NCBI GenBank assembly: GCA_002311925.1
Contig: DCAK01000107.1
Coordinates: 22,442-32,778, forward strand
Direction of reading: 5' to 3'
DNA from: Planctomycetes bacterium UBA1135
Lineage (GTDB): Bacteria; Planctomycetota; UBA1135
Length of the DNA: 10,337 nt
Shown here: positions 1 through 7,226 of the stretch, piece by piece
Numbering within the stretch: the stretch's first letter is position 1
Layout of the letters: every line of letters starts with the position of its first letter
The notes under the pieces: model-generated
The model's input: the letters and a program-made list of their open reading frames with translations, nothing else
Told to the model about the DNA's origin: nothing
Databases searched by the model: none
Program-made: the position numbers and the translations under genes

Positions 1-2
1 TC

Positions 3-488
3 CGTAGCCGCAAGGTTCGCAGCTTGGTTTTCGACCTCCTGGGAAACCTGCCCGCGGTCGGCGACCTGATTCGCAAGACCTACCTTGCCCGCTCCGTGAA
101 AACTCTGGCCCTCACCCTGGAAAGCGGTGTCCCCATTCTCACCGGCCTGGAACACGCCGGCCAAGTCGCCCAACTCCCCCGCCTGCGGGGATATTGGGAA
201 AGCGCCGCAGCCGCCGTCGCCGACGGCCGACCCATGCACACGGCTCTCGCCAAGGCCGACCTTCCCCCCGCCCTCATCCAGATGATGGTGGCCGGTGAAT
301 CCTCCGGTTCCTTGGATTCCAGCCTCCGCAAAGCTGCCGATTTTCTAGATCGGGAAACCCAGGCCGCGCTGGAAGTCTTCACTTCACTACTGGGGCCCGC
401 CACCGTCGTCATCGCCGGTTCCATGGTGGGCTTCATCGTGGTCGCTCTCATGACCCCCATTCTCCAGATGTCCAAATTCGTGGGATGA
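3..488 (+). CDS. gspF: Type II secretion / type IV pilus inner-membrane platform protein GspF, C-terminal part
   Basis: The frame is open from the left edge, so the N-terminal part lies outside the window. The TTG at 24 is not a convincing start, because coding sequence continues upstream of it (RSRKVRS before the TTG). The visible 161 residues match the second GspF repeat: a PAVGDLIRKTYLARSVKTLA segment, then LESGVPILTGLEHA, the GESSGSLDSSLRKAADFL motif, and a final long hydrophobic helix of about 25 residues ending in MTPILQM. In the family, GspF sits in the inner membrane and couples the GspE ATPase to pseudopilus assembly. Family members usually have Glu-Pro just before the last helix; here it is Gly-Pro (LLGP). 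Its stop overlaps the next start by 4 bp (ATGA). PilC of type IV pili is a close homologue, but the following minor pseudopilins favour a T2SS-like machine. Confidence 0.87.
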   Translation, partial: RSRKVRSLVFDLLGNLPAVGDLIRKTYLARSVKTLALTLESGVPILTGLEHAGQVAQLPRLRGYWESAAAAVADGRPMHTALAKADLPPALIQMMVAGESSGSLDSSLRKAADFLDRETQAALEVFTSLLGPATVVIAGSMVGFIVVALMTPILQMSKFVG

Positions 489-919
489 AAAAACCCCGCC
501 TCTCCGCATCCGCCGGCTTCTCCCTGCTGGAAGTGGTCATCGCCCTGGCTCTGGTGGTCCTTGTGGGAACGGCCGCCACCGGCTCGCTTCGGGGAGGCCT
601 CCAGTCCCTCGCCGGAGCGGAAGAAACCGCTCGGGCAGCCGACGCCGTGCGTGAATTCCGAGAATCCACTTTCGTCCTCGCCCCGGAGGATCTGGACCTC
701 CTCGACGGAAGTTCCTTGTCCCCCGTCATGGGCGACGGTTCCCCCCTCCCCGGGGCCGAAGCGCTCGTTCTCAAGGTTGCGGTCGAGTCCGTCGCGGACA
801 ACGACCCCACCCAAGTGCTTCCCCCCGGCACCCCCGGCGTCGTCCGCCGAGTCACTGTCGAGGCATGGTCCGGGCCTCGCCGAATCCTGGAGGCATCATG
901 GTTGTCGTCCGCGCGCTGA
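485..919 (+). CDS. GspI-like minor pseudopilin (prepilin-type N-terminal methylation protein)
   Basis: This 144-residue protein begins with a basic leader (MKKPRLSASAG) followed by FSLLEVVIALALVVLVG. That is a classic class III prepilin signal: predicted cleavage by prepilin peptidase after Gly11, N-methylated Phe at +1, Glu at +5, then a membrane and assembly helix of about 20 residues. The start is an ATGA overlap with the GspF stop. The soluble part (residues about 45-144) is poorly conserved by eye. The sequence FSLLEVVIALA and the position before an H-like and a J-like gene suggest GspI, a pseudopilus tip component. It lacks the conserved proline that GspG carries at the end of its hydrophobic helix, so it is unlikely to be the major pseudopilin. 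The pseudopilin class is solid; the GspI assignment rests on the N-terminus and gene order only. Confidence 0.78.
   Translation: MKKPRLSASAGFSLLEVVIALALVVLVGTAATGSLRGGLQSLAGAEETARAADAVREFRESTFVLAPEDLDLLDGSSLSPVMGDGSPLPGAEALVLKVAVESVADNDPTQVLPPGTPGVVRRVTVEAWSGPRRILEASWLSSAR
888..893 (+). promoter_or_regulatory. Ribosome binding site deciding the GspH-like start
   Basis: TGGAGG lies 4 nt before the ATG at 898. An earlier in-frame ATG at 865 has no comparable site and would give an unusually long 21-residue leader. This site therefore favours 898 as the start, placing it inside the 3' end of the upstream gene. Confidence 0.6.
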
Positions 920-1374
920 ACCGGGGCTTCTCCCTTGCCGAGATTCTTCTGGTGATGGCCATCACCGCCTCGATGGCCGCCCTGGCCGTCCCCGTTCTCG
1001 CCGAAAGAGACGTGGTCGGTTCCGAAGTCCGACGGGTTCTCGCCGACGGCCTCCGCGTCAGGGCCCGCGCCCGAGCCGGCTGGGAAGCTTCCGTTCTCCG
1101 CATCGAACCGGCCCAGGGACGCTGGCGCCCGGAACGGGCCGACGGCACTCCCTTGTCAGGCCCGGGGGCCGACCCCCAAGGTTGGAGGACGCTGCGCCAC
1201 GGAGTCTCTTTCCAAAACCTTCCGGGCGCCAACCCCTTGTGGGTCTTTCTTCCCGACGGCCGGACCGCCTCGGCGGCGGGAATCCGCCTCCGCAAGGGCG
1301 AAGATTCCTGGTCGCTCAGGGTGGCCCCTCTTTCCGGCACTCTGGAAGCGGTCCCCGAGGAGGGAAGCCGATGA
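898..1374 (+). CDS. GspH-like minor pseudopilin
   Basis: From the ATG at 898 this encodes 158 residues starting MVVVRALNRG then FSLAEILLVMAITASMAALA. Predicted prepilin peptidase cleavage is after Gly10, with Phe at +1, Glu at +5 and a hydrophobic helix ending in AVPVLAE. The helix end with Ala-Val-Pro and the weakly conserved soluble domain fit the GspH/FimT group of pseudopilins, which form part of the tip of the T2SS pseudopilus in the inner membrane and periplasm. The longer start at 865 is possible but less likely, because the leader would be long and the RBS fits 898. The gene overlaps its upstream neighbour by 22 bp and the next start by 4 bp (ATGA at 1371). GspG cannot be excluded from the helix alone, but the soluble part has no clear GspG Ca-binding loop. 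Confidence 0.77.
   Translation: MVVVRALNRGFSLAEILLVMAITASMAALAVPVLAERDVVGSEVRRVLADGLRVRARARAGWEASVLRIEPAQGRWRPERADGTPLSGPGADPQGWRTLRHGVSFQNLPGANPLWVFLPDGRTASAAGIRLRKGEDSWSLRVAPLSGTLEAVPEEGSR
1357..1363 (+). promoter_or_regulatory. Ribosome binding site of the GspJ-like gene
   Basis: GAGGAGG lies 7 nt before the ATG at 1371, inside the last codons of the GspH-like gene. It supports that start out of a much longer open frame that runs upstream to 561 without prepilin features. Confidence 0.65.
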
Positions 1375-1904
1375 GACCCGCCTCCGCAGGATTCACCCTG
1401 GCCGAAGTTCTCCTGGCCACCGCCATCGCCATGATTATGCTTTTCGGAGCCCTCTACGGCTCGGGTGAAAGCTTCACCTTGATCCACGAGGGGGACGCCC
1501 GAGTTCACACCCATCTGCAAGCCCGACGCGTCCTCGACCGTCTTCTCAAGGACTGCCGCTATTCCGAGGACCTCGTCATCGACGGCGTTCCCGGCCGAGC
1601 CTGGGCCCTCGACCTGCAACCTTCTGGCGACCCCGCTCCCCCCCGCCGCACATGGACCTGGGAGGCCTCGACGGGTCTCCTCCGTCTTGAGGAGGGCAGG
1701 GGTTCGGAAACCGCCCTGGGAGGCCTCAAGGATTTCGACCTCCGCACCGGGCTGGTGGACGGGCCCGCGGGACCTGAAATCGCAATGGTGGCGGCGGAAT
1801 GGATGGTGGAAGTTCGGCCTGGCGCCGGCGCCTCCCTTCCCGGCCACCCCCACCTGGAGCTCGGCTCCGCAACCTGGATTCGACGCCATGCGCCTGGTTT
1901 CTGA
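1371..1904 (+). CDS. GspJ-like minor pseudopilin
   Basis: This 177-residue protein has a very short leader (MRPASAG) followed by FTLAEVLLATAIAMIMLFGA: predicted cleavage after Gly7, Phe +1, Glu +5 and a hydrophobic helix. Residues about 30-65 (ARVHTHLQARRVLDRLLKD) form an amphipathic continuation of the helix, a pattern typical of GspJ, where the region after the pilin helix carries a LxRDL-like stretch. It is expected to be processed by prepilin peptidase and assembled with GspI and GspK at the pseudopilus tip. The frame is open far upstream, but the ATG at 1371 has a strong Shine-Dalgarno site and gives the canonical leader. Its 3' end overlaps the GspK-like gene by 17 bp. The GspJ call comes from the N-terminus, length and gene order. 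Confidence 0.77.
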   Translation: MRPASAGFTLAEVLLATAIAMIMLFGALYGSGESFTLIHEGDARVHTHLQARRVLDRLLKDCRYSEDLVIDGVPGRAWALDLQPSGDPAPPRRTWTWEASTGLLRLEEGRGSETALGGLKDFDLRTGLVDGPAGPEIAMVAAEWMVEVRPGAGASLPGHPHLELGSATWIRRHAPGF

Positions 1905-3216
1905 TTCCTCCGCCCGCGGCTCTGTGCTGCTGCTCACCCTGGTGGTGACCGGCCTCATCGCCATGGTGTCGCTCTCGTTCGGCGCGACGGTCGAGGCCCG
2001 GGTTGAAGTGGCCCGCGAAGAAGCCGCTTCCCTTCGGACCGAGCTTGCCGCCCAATCCGCGCTCGAGTGGGCCCGCCGACAATTGGCTCTCGACCCCGAA
2101 TGGAAGGGAACCGATGGCTCCCTTCTTCTCGACGAGGACCTGCGGCTGTATTTCAAGGTGGAAAGGCTCGACGGCGCATCCTCTTCGTGGGAGCCCACGG
2201 AAGTCTCCCTCGACCTGGAAGGTTCGGGAACCCGCTCCCTCACCCGGCTCACAGCCAACCTCAGCGTCGACCCCGGCGACCCCCTCCGTTCGGCCGCCCT
2301 GTCGGTCCTGGGCGGGGATTTCCGAGCCCGCAATCTTTCGGTGGACGGCGACCTGCTGGTTCTCGACCAACCCGGCCTCCTTTGGAACCCGGTCCGGGCA
2401 ACCGGCCGCCCACACCGGGGAGACCGCCATTTCCAAGGACGCCGATTGGCCGACGGGACCATGGGCAAAGGCCGCCCCTGGGCCCAGGCTCCCCCAATGC
2501 CGTGGCCCGTCATCGAAATCTTTCGGCTCGACATCAGCGGTTGCGCGCTCCGGTCCTCCGACACCTCCTTCTCGCGCCCGCAGGAACGCCGCATCACGCG
2601 ACCCATCCATTCCCCCGCCTGGAACCTCGACGCCTGGCGGGAAGTCCGGCCCGATGCCAAGGTCTTCGACGGGGTTCGGGCCCTGCGCAACACGACCCTG
2701 AAAAAGACCGCAGTCTTCATCCTCGAACCGGGCGAGGACCTCGTCCTGGAAAATGTGCGTCTCCTGGGAGGAGCCGTCATCTGGGGAGCCTCCGACCACG
2801 ACCCCCACGGGCCCGCTCGCAACCGGGTTATTCTGCGTGGGAACAACTTCCTTGGCGGAACGAGCCAGGGTCCCGCTCTGCTGGCGCCTTGCGCGGAGGT
2901 CCGCACTGCCGGCGGTCGCCATCAACTCAAGGGCTCCAGCTTTTGGCATTCCGCCGGTCAACTCCGCCGCCTCGAAAGCCGTGGAGTGTGCGTGGTTCTT
3001 GGAGGCATCGCCGACGCCCGGGACTGCGTCTTCAATTGGGACCCAGCCTCCGCCAGCAGCGCCCCCGAGGGCATGTCCTTCTTCGGCGAACTGCCCCAGG
3101 TGGATGTCACCGGCGTCGGCGAAACCCCGGTGCTTTCCTCCAACGGGCCGGGCACTGCCCGAAACTCCGATGCCAGAGGCCGGGAGCTAGGTGATGACCG
3201 CCATGACCGAGACTGA
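1888..3216 (+). CDS. GspK/PilX-like pseudopilin-associated protein with atypical C-terminal region
   Basis: This 442-residue protein starts MRLVSDSSARG then SVLLLTLVVTGLIAMVSLSF, a prepilin-like leader and hydrophobic helix with no Glu at +5, as known for GspK (the helix then reads Leu at +5). The following helix (about residues 35-66, ending AAQSALEWARRQL) resembles the GspK/PilX N-terminal region. The rest is unusual. I see no GspK SAM-like domain signature with its Asn-Thr-Ala motif. Residues about 140-165 and 270-385 instead show short alternating strands with Gly turns (GGDFRARNLSVDGDLLVLD, EDLVLENVRLLGGAVIWG, NRVILRGNNFLGG), suggesting a right-handed beta-helix or bactofilin-like fold. 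No clear RBS precedes the start; translation is probably coupled to the overlapping upstream gene. An Arg/Pro/Gly-rich stretch at about residues 165-205 looks out of character (see findings). Confidence 0.75.
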   Translation: MRLVSDSSARGSVLLLTLVVTGLIAMVSLSFGATVEARVEVAREEAASLRTELAAQSALEWARRQLALDPEWKGTDGSLLLDEDLRLYFKVERLDGASSSWEPTEVSLDLEGSGTRSLTRLTANLSVDPGDPLRSAALSVLGGDFRARNLSVDGDLLVLDQPGLLWNPVRATGRPHRGDRHFQGRRLADGTMGKGRPWAQAPPMPWPVIEIFRLDISGCALRSSDTSFSRPQERRITRPIHSPAWNLDAWREVRPDAKVFDGVRALRNTTLKKTAVFILEPGEDLVLENVRLLGGAVIWGASDHDPHGPARNRVILRGNNFLGGTSQGPALLAPCAEVRTAGGRHQLKGSSFWHSAGQLRRLESRGVCVVLGGIADARDCVFNWDPASASSAPEGMSFFGELPQVDVTGVGETPVLSSNGPGTARNSDARGRELGDDRHDRD

Positions 3217-3236
3217 GCATTCCGTGGGGTAAGATT

Positions 3237-3243
3237 GAGGAGG
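3237..3243 (+). promoter_or_regulatory. Ribosome binding site of the metacaspase-like lipoprotein gene
   Basis: GAGGAGG ends only 2 nt before the ATG at 3246, a tighter spacing than usual. No alternative in-frame start downstream preserves the lipoprotein signal, so 3246 is kept as the start. Confidence 0.5.
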
Positions 3244-3245
3244 CC

Positions 3246-5318
3246 ATGCGCCTTCTTCATTTTCTCCCTCTCCTGTCAGCCGGGCTATTCCTCTCCTGCT
3301 CGGGAGAACCCGCAAGCGGCGGCAACCGCATCGCCCTCCTGGTGGGCATCAACCAGTACCAGAAGGCCGGCGGCGGCTCCTCCTGGTCCAATCTGGATGG
3401 TTCGGTCAACGATGTGGAGAGGGCCGCCGAGCTTCTCATCGACCGATTCGGATTCCGGGAAGGCGATGTGACGGTTCTTACGGATTCCAATGCCACCCAC
3501 GAGGGCATCGTGCGGGCTTTCCATGAAAAGCTCATTCAGCCCGCCCAGCAAGGGACGGAGGTCCTCTTCTGGTATTCCGGCCATGGTTCCCGACTTCCGG
3601 ACGTGAGCGGAGTCGGCGGAAGCGAGCTGGAGGGGATGGATTCGACCTTCATCGCCTACGACAGCCGCGACGGGGTCGATCCCTTCGACATCACCGATGA
3701 CGAGTTGCATTCCTTGCTGGCCGCCCTTTGCCGAAAGACCTCCAATGTGACGGTGGTCACCGATTGCTGCCATTCCGGTGGAATCACGCGGGGTCCTGCC
3801 GCCGGAAAATCGAGGTCGGCCCCGCCTGGGAAATCCCCGGTTGCCCAAGCCGACCTTTCAGCCTTCTGGCCCGACGAGGTCCCCTTCCTCGAGGACGGAG
3901 ACCCGCGACGCGGACCCCTCCCCTACGTCCACATCGCCGCTTGCTCCTCCAAGCAGACGGCCAAGGAGATTTCCCTGCGCATTCCAGGCCGCGAGCCCAT
4001 CAGCCACGGCGCCATGACCTGGTTTCTCGTGTCGGCTCTTGAAGAAGCCCAACCAGGAACGACCTACCGCGAGCTTGTCCGTTCCACGGCTCTGAAGGTG
4101 GCTGAATACTTCCCAGACCAGGATGTCCAGGCGGAGGGCGAGGTGGACCGCATGTTCCTTGGCGCCGACTTCGCATCCCCGCCGCCAGGGTTTTCCGCTG
4201 TTCTTCAGCCCGATGGCAGGCGTGTGGATGTCGAGGCCGGCCATGCCCACTTTCTCAAGCGCGACACCCTCCTGGAAATCCAGGACCTGGGCGGCAAGGT
4301 TCTCGGCAAGGCCCGGGCAACCCGGGTCTTCGCCACCCATGCCGTCGCCCGGGTGGAAGGAGGCTCGCTCAAGCGTGGCGCCGCTGTTCCCGTCCGGGTG
4401 GTCGAACTCGAGCGCCCACCGGGGGACGACCCCTTTCCCCTCTACATCGGCAGCGGCCCGCTGGAAGATGCCCTGGCAACGGCCATGCGCAGAAGAGGAA
4501 AGGACATGGTGGAGGTCCTTTCCCAACCTCTGCTGGGCAACGGTTACCAGGTCGAGGTCACCCCGGAAGGATCTCTCGCTCTCCTGACCTCGGGAGACGG
4601 CGTTCCCCTCTGGGAGGAGGACAATCCCGCCGGCTCGGATTCCGCCCGCGGTGCTCGCGCCGCCGAAGGCATGTTGGAATTCCTGCGCACCAAGGAGAGC
4701 CGCTTCCGAAGCCTTTGGAGCCTTGCCGCTCAACCAGGGGAAATCCCCATCCAGGGGACTTTCTGCAGCCCAAGCAAGGAATGGGAAGAAAAGATGGGAT
4801 TGGCCGGAGCCGTCTTTGAAGAAATCAAGACACGTGGGCTGGGTGGGGAAGCCCCTTCATCCGGTTTCGTGGTGAGCCTGGCCCCTGGGGAAAAGCCAGT
4901 CCTGGGAATGGAGATTGGACTCCCTTCCAACGCTGAGGCAGCCCACTTGACGGTTCTCGTCGCAAGCGAAAACCGCGACATCAGTGTGGCGTGGCCCGCG
5001 GAAGGCAACCGAAGCAACAAGTTTGAACCCGGCGAGAACCGAAGGGTCTTCTGGCGCGTGAAATTGGAGTCGTGGGATCTCTCGCGGCCAATGCGCGACC
5101 GCTACCTCATCATCGCCACCGAGGAGGCCGCCGATTTCCATACCTTGGTCCAGAAAGGGAAGCTGGACAAGACTCGAGGCGGTGCCGGTGTGCCGGGAGT
5201 CCTTGCTCAGGCCTTTTCCAAGGAACGCACTCGGGGAGGCCCTGGGGTTCCTCCCGAGAGACAGGGGTTCGGGGTCATGGCCCTCGACCTCCAGTTGCGG
5301 CCCGCCCAAAGTCCCTGA
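3246..5318 (+). CDS. Metacaspase-like (peptidase C14 family) lipoprotein with C-terminal DUF4384-like domain
   Basis: This 690-residue protein begins with a lipoprotein signal (MRLLHFLPLLSAGLFLSC, predicted lipidated Cys18; the -3 residue is Phe, so the lipobox is slightly non-canonical). Residues about 28-180 form a caspase p20-like domain: RIALLVGINQYQ, a NDVERAAELL helix, the catalytic His113 in WYSGHGS and catalytic Cys175 in TDCCHSGG. After a Pro/Gly/Ser-rich linker (about 182-215), a p10-like part follows (YVHIAACSSKQTAKE, then HGAMTWFLVSALEEA). This is the order seen in prokaryotic type I-like metacaspases, which generally cleave after Arg or Lys. Residues about 315-390 are beta-rich, and residues about 560-635 (LTVLVASENRDISVAWP, GENRR, RYLIIATEE) resemble DUF4384, a domain often found C-terminal to such proteases. 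It lies 29 bp after the pseudopilin operon and may be cotranscribed with it. Both dyad residues are present, so activity is likely; its substrate and localisation are inferred. Confidence 0.85.
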   Translation: MRLLHFLPLLSAGLFLSCSGEPASGGNRIALLVGINQYQKAGGGSSWSNLDGSVNDVERAAELLIDRFGFREGDVTVLTDSNATHEGIVRAFHEKLIQPAQQGTEVLFWYSGHGSRLPDVSGVGGSELEGMDSTFIAYDSRDGVDPFDITDDELHSLLAALCRKTSNVTVVTDCCHSGGITRGPAAGKSRSAPPGKSPVAQADLSAFWPDEVPFLEDGDPRRGPLPYVHIAACSSKQTAKEISLRIPGREPISHGAMTWFLVSALEEAQPGTTYRELVRSTALKVAEYFPDQDVQAEGEVDRMFLGADFASPPPGFSAVLQPDGRRVDVEAGHAHFLKRDTLLEIQDLGGKVLGKARATRVFATHAVARVEGGSLKRGAAVPVRVVELERPPGDDPFPLYIGSGPLEDALATAMRRRGKDMVEVLSQPLLGNGYQVEVTPEGSLALLTSGDGVPLWEEDNPAGSDSARGARAAEGMLEFLRTKESRFRSLWSLAAQPGEIPIQGTFCSPSKEWEEKMGLAGAVFEEIKTRGLGGEAPSSGFVVSLAPGEKPVLGMEIGLPSNAEAAHLTVLVASENRDISVAWPAEGNRSNKFEPGENRRVFWRVKLESWDLSRPMRDRYLIIATEEAADFHTLVQKGKLDKTRGGAGVPGVLAQAFSKERTRGGPGVPPERQGFGVMALDLQLRPAQSP

Positions 5319-5327
5319 CCGAGAAAA

Positions 5328-7205
5328 TCAGCGGTTCTTCGGGCGCGGGTCGATACCCGCCTTTTCTCCTCGAATACGCACCTCGTAATCCATCAAGGTT
5401 TCGGGCCAGCCCGCGCCCGTGTAGTTGAACCAGGACGACCAGGATGCGCTCCAATCTTCTCCCCGGGGGTCGGACGAGGCCCCCAAGGCGTCAAGAGCGG
5501 CGGCCCGCAGAGGCCACGCCGCCTTTTCATCGCCGGCCCGCTCCAGAAGCCGAGCGCAAGTCGCGGGATGCCCGATGCGGGCAAGGGCGCCCAGGATTGC
5601 CTCCTGCACGGGGCGATTGGGCTTGCGGCCCTTCTCGGGTTCGAGAAGGGAGAACAAGGCAGTTCGAGGGTCCCCCCCGGCGAGAGCCAACCCGACCGCG
5701 ACATCGCCGAGAGCTTCGGGTTCCTTGAGAGATTTTCCGAGCCACTCTTCGATGGTGGATTGAGAATCCCAACTTCCAATCAATCCAAGAGCCAAGGAAC
5801 CAGCTCCCCTCAGAACGGGATTCCGGGTCTTGCCGGTCACCTTGACGATGTCGGGAACAGTTTCCACCGAATCCGGCCCACAGAGCCCGAGGGCGAGCGC
5901 GAAGGCCGCCTGCAATTCGGCGTCCTTGCTGGCGAGCATGCCCTTGCGCAGGGCTTCCTCCGCCATCACGTCGATGGCCCCGTGCGCCCGAGAGAATTCC
6001 CTGCCCAACAACCCAAGCGCCAGGGCGGCCCAGGGCTTGGTGGCGCTTTTCCCATTCTCCACCGTCTCCATCAGGTGTTGAAAGGCCCGATTGGCGACCG
6101 CCCCTTCCCCGCGGGAGGAGAATCGCCCGAGGGCGAGAAGGGCAAAATTCCTTTCGGCGCGATTCTTGGCCCTTTGGGCCAGGTGTTCGAGGGTTTCGCC
6201 GACTTGAACGCCGTGCTTGAAACCAGGTTCCGCGAGATGCCCGAGGGCCTCCACCAAGCCAAGGCGGACGGCGATGGGGACCTTCCGGTCATCCAGAACA
6301 TCCAGAAAAGCCCGGACGGATTGGTCCACGGCGCCCGGAGGACGGTCGCCTTCCACCAGGAGCCTGGCCACGGCCCCGGGAGCCTGGGCCCGAATCCCGT
6401 CCTCCGCCCTGCGATCCTTCGCGAGCTCAATGAGGAGCCCCGCCCAATGGATGGGATCGGGGGGCCTGGTCATGGACAAGGCGGCGACGCATGCCGCGGG
6501 AACGGCGTCATTCTTGCTGTCCCCCTCATTCACGGCGATCCAAAGGGCATGGGTCACCCCGCGGGTGAGTGCGGAGTCCGGAAGCCGCCGACCTGCTATT
6601 CCCAGTGCCCAGGCTGCGTCCACCCGCAGACGGTCGTCCACTTTGCGCCGGCCGCCGGCCAATTTCCGTCCTTCCTTGTCATCGGTGAGGATGTGAATCA
6701 GGTGCGGAATGGCACCAACGCCGCCACCGATTCCGATGGCCAGCACTGCCGCGGAGGCAGTCTCCTTGTCCCGGGAAGCCAAATGGGGCATTGCGGCCTC
6801 CAAAACAGCAGCTGGCCGGGTGGCGGCTCGAGCGAAGGCGAGGAGAGCGGGCCCGGCGAGTTCCTGGTCCCCGGGATTCCTGGCAGCCGCCTCGAGAACC
6901 TGCTCGGCTGGGCTGATCCCGGTGGAGGTTGCGTCAGCGACGGAACCCGTGGACGGGCTGCGCAGAACCCGGCCCAGGTCGAGCAGGGCCGGACCGCGGT
7001 GTCGCCACCAGAGGGTCCAATCCTCGGTTTGAGCAGGAATTCCGCCACGAGAAACGCCATCCTCGACAACCACCACGATTCCACCCCCGCGCTCGCCGTT
7101 GCCCGTGATTTCAAGTTCTTCATTCGCGACCACCGGGCCGGGGCCATCGCCTCCGCAGGAGACGAGGAAAAGAATTCCGGGGAGAACAAATGAAAAGCGT
7201 TTCAT
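5328..7205 (-). CDS. HEAT-repeat lipoprotein
   Basis: This 625-residue protein starts MKRFSFVLPGILFLVSC, a clean lipoprotein signal with lipobox Leu-Val-Ser-Cys (lipidated Cys17). The frame is open further upstream to 7409, but that extension has no signal peptide and runs into the divergent gene, so the ATG at 7205 was chosen. Residues about 60-80 carry a Trp-rich segment (DWTLWWRHRGPALLDLG). Residues about 105-585 hold roughly a dozen HEAT/PBS-lyase-like helical pairs, recognised by recurring units such as LRVDAAWALGIAG, KPWAALALGLLG, LRGAGSLALGLIG and PLRAAALDALGA. The end is again Trp-rich (EDWSASWSSWFNY). HEAT solenoids are protein-interaction scaffolds; no catalytic motif is visible. 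It is predicted to be attached to the membrane on the outer side of the cytoplasmic membrane. It lies between two caspase-like genes, converging on one with a 9-bp gap and diverging from the other, so a scaffold or inhibitor role for them is possible but unproven. Confidence 0.85.
   Translation of the reverse strand: MKRFSFVLPGILFLVSCGGDGPGPVVANEELEITGNGERGGGIVVVVEDGVSRGGIPAQTEDWTLWWRHRGPALLDLGRVLRSPSTGSVADATSTGISPAEQVLEAAARNPGDQELAGPALLAFARAATRPAAVLEAAMPHLASRDKETASAAVLAIGIGGGVGAIPHLIHILTDDKEGRKLAGGRRKVDDRLRVDAAWALGIAGRRLPDSALTRGVTHALWIAVNEGDSKNDAVPAACVAALSMTRPPDPIHWAGLLIELAKDRRAEDGIRAQAPGAVARLLVEGDRPPGAVDQSVRAFLDVLDDRKVPIAVRLGLVEALGHLAEPGFKHGVQVGETLEHLAQRAKNRAERNFALLALGRFSSRGEGAVANRAFQHLMETVENGKSATKPWAALALGLLGREFSRAHGAIDVMAEEALRKGMLASKDAELQAAFALALGLCGPDSVETVPDIVKVTGKTRNPVLRGAGSLALGLIGSWDSQSTIEEWLGKSLKEPEALGDVAVGLALAGGDPRTALFSLLEPEKGRKPNRPVQEAILGALARIGHPATCARLLERAGDEKAAWPLRAAALDALGASSDPRGEDWSASWSSWFNYTGAGWPETLMDYEVRIRGEKAGIDPRPKNR
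5345..5370 (+). terminator. Possible intrinsic terminator of the metacaspase-like gene
   Basis: A perfect 6-bp stem GCGGGT / ACCCGC with loop CGAT (5345-5360) is followed by CTTTTCTCCT. It begins 26 nt after the metacaspase stop codon and sits inside the last codons of the convergent HEAT gene. The T-tract is short and interrupted, so efficiency is doubtful. Confidence 0.35.
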
Positions 7206-7226
7206 GGGATGAGATGTCTTCAATTG

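Noticed and set aside
24..488. TTG at 24 as a true start of a short 154-residue protein
   Set aside because: In-frame coding sequence typical of GspF continues to the window edge, and no Shine-Dalgarno site precedes the TTG. The gene is better read as a fragment cut by the window.
852..2906. Very long minus-strand open frame (684 codons) and other long minus frames opposite the pseudopilin genes (for example 1726-2961)
   Set aside because: The translation is Arg/Ser/Pro-rich with no recognisable domain, and it lies opposite five well-supported genes. Long antisense frames are expected by chance in GC-rich DNA.
3194..3232. Tiny 12-codon open frame starting ATGACCGCC at the end of the GspK-like gene
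   Set aside because: It is too short, overlaps the previous gene, and has no conserved feature. It could matter only for translational coupling, which cannot be judged from sequence.
3207..3235. Promoter just before the metacaspase-like gene (TAAGAT at 3230-3235)
   Set aside because: There is no -35 match 17 bp upstream, and the box would be about 10 nt from the start codon.
5568..7193. 541-codon plus-strand open frame opposite the HEAT gene
   Set aside because: It is the mirror of a well-supported lipoprotein gene with repeated HEAT units, and its own product is Gly/Pro-rich without motifs or a plausible start signal.
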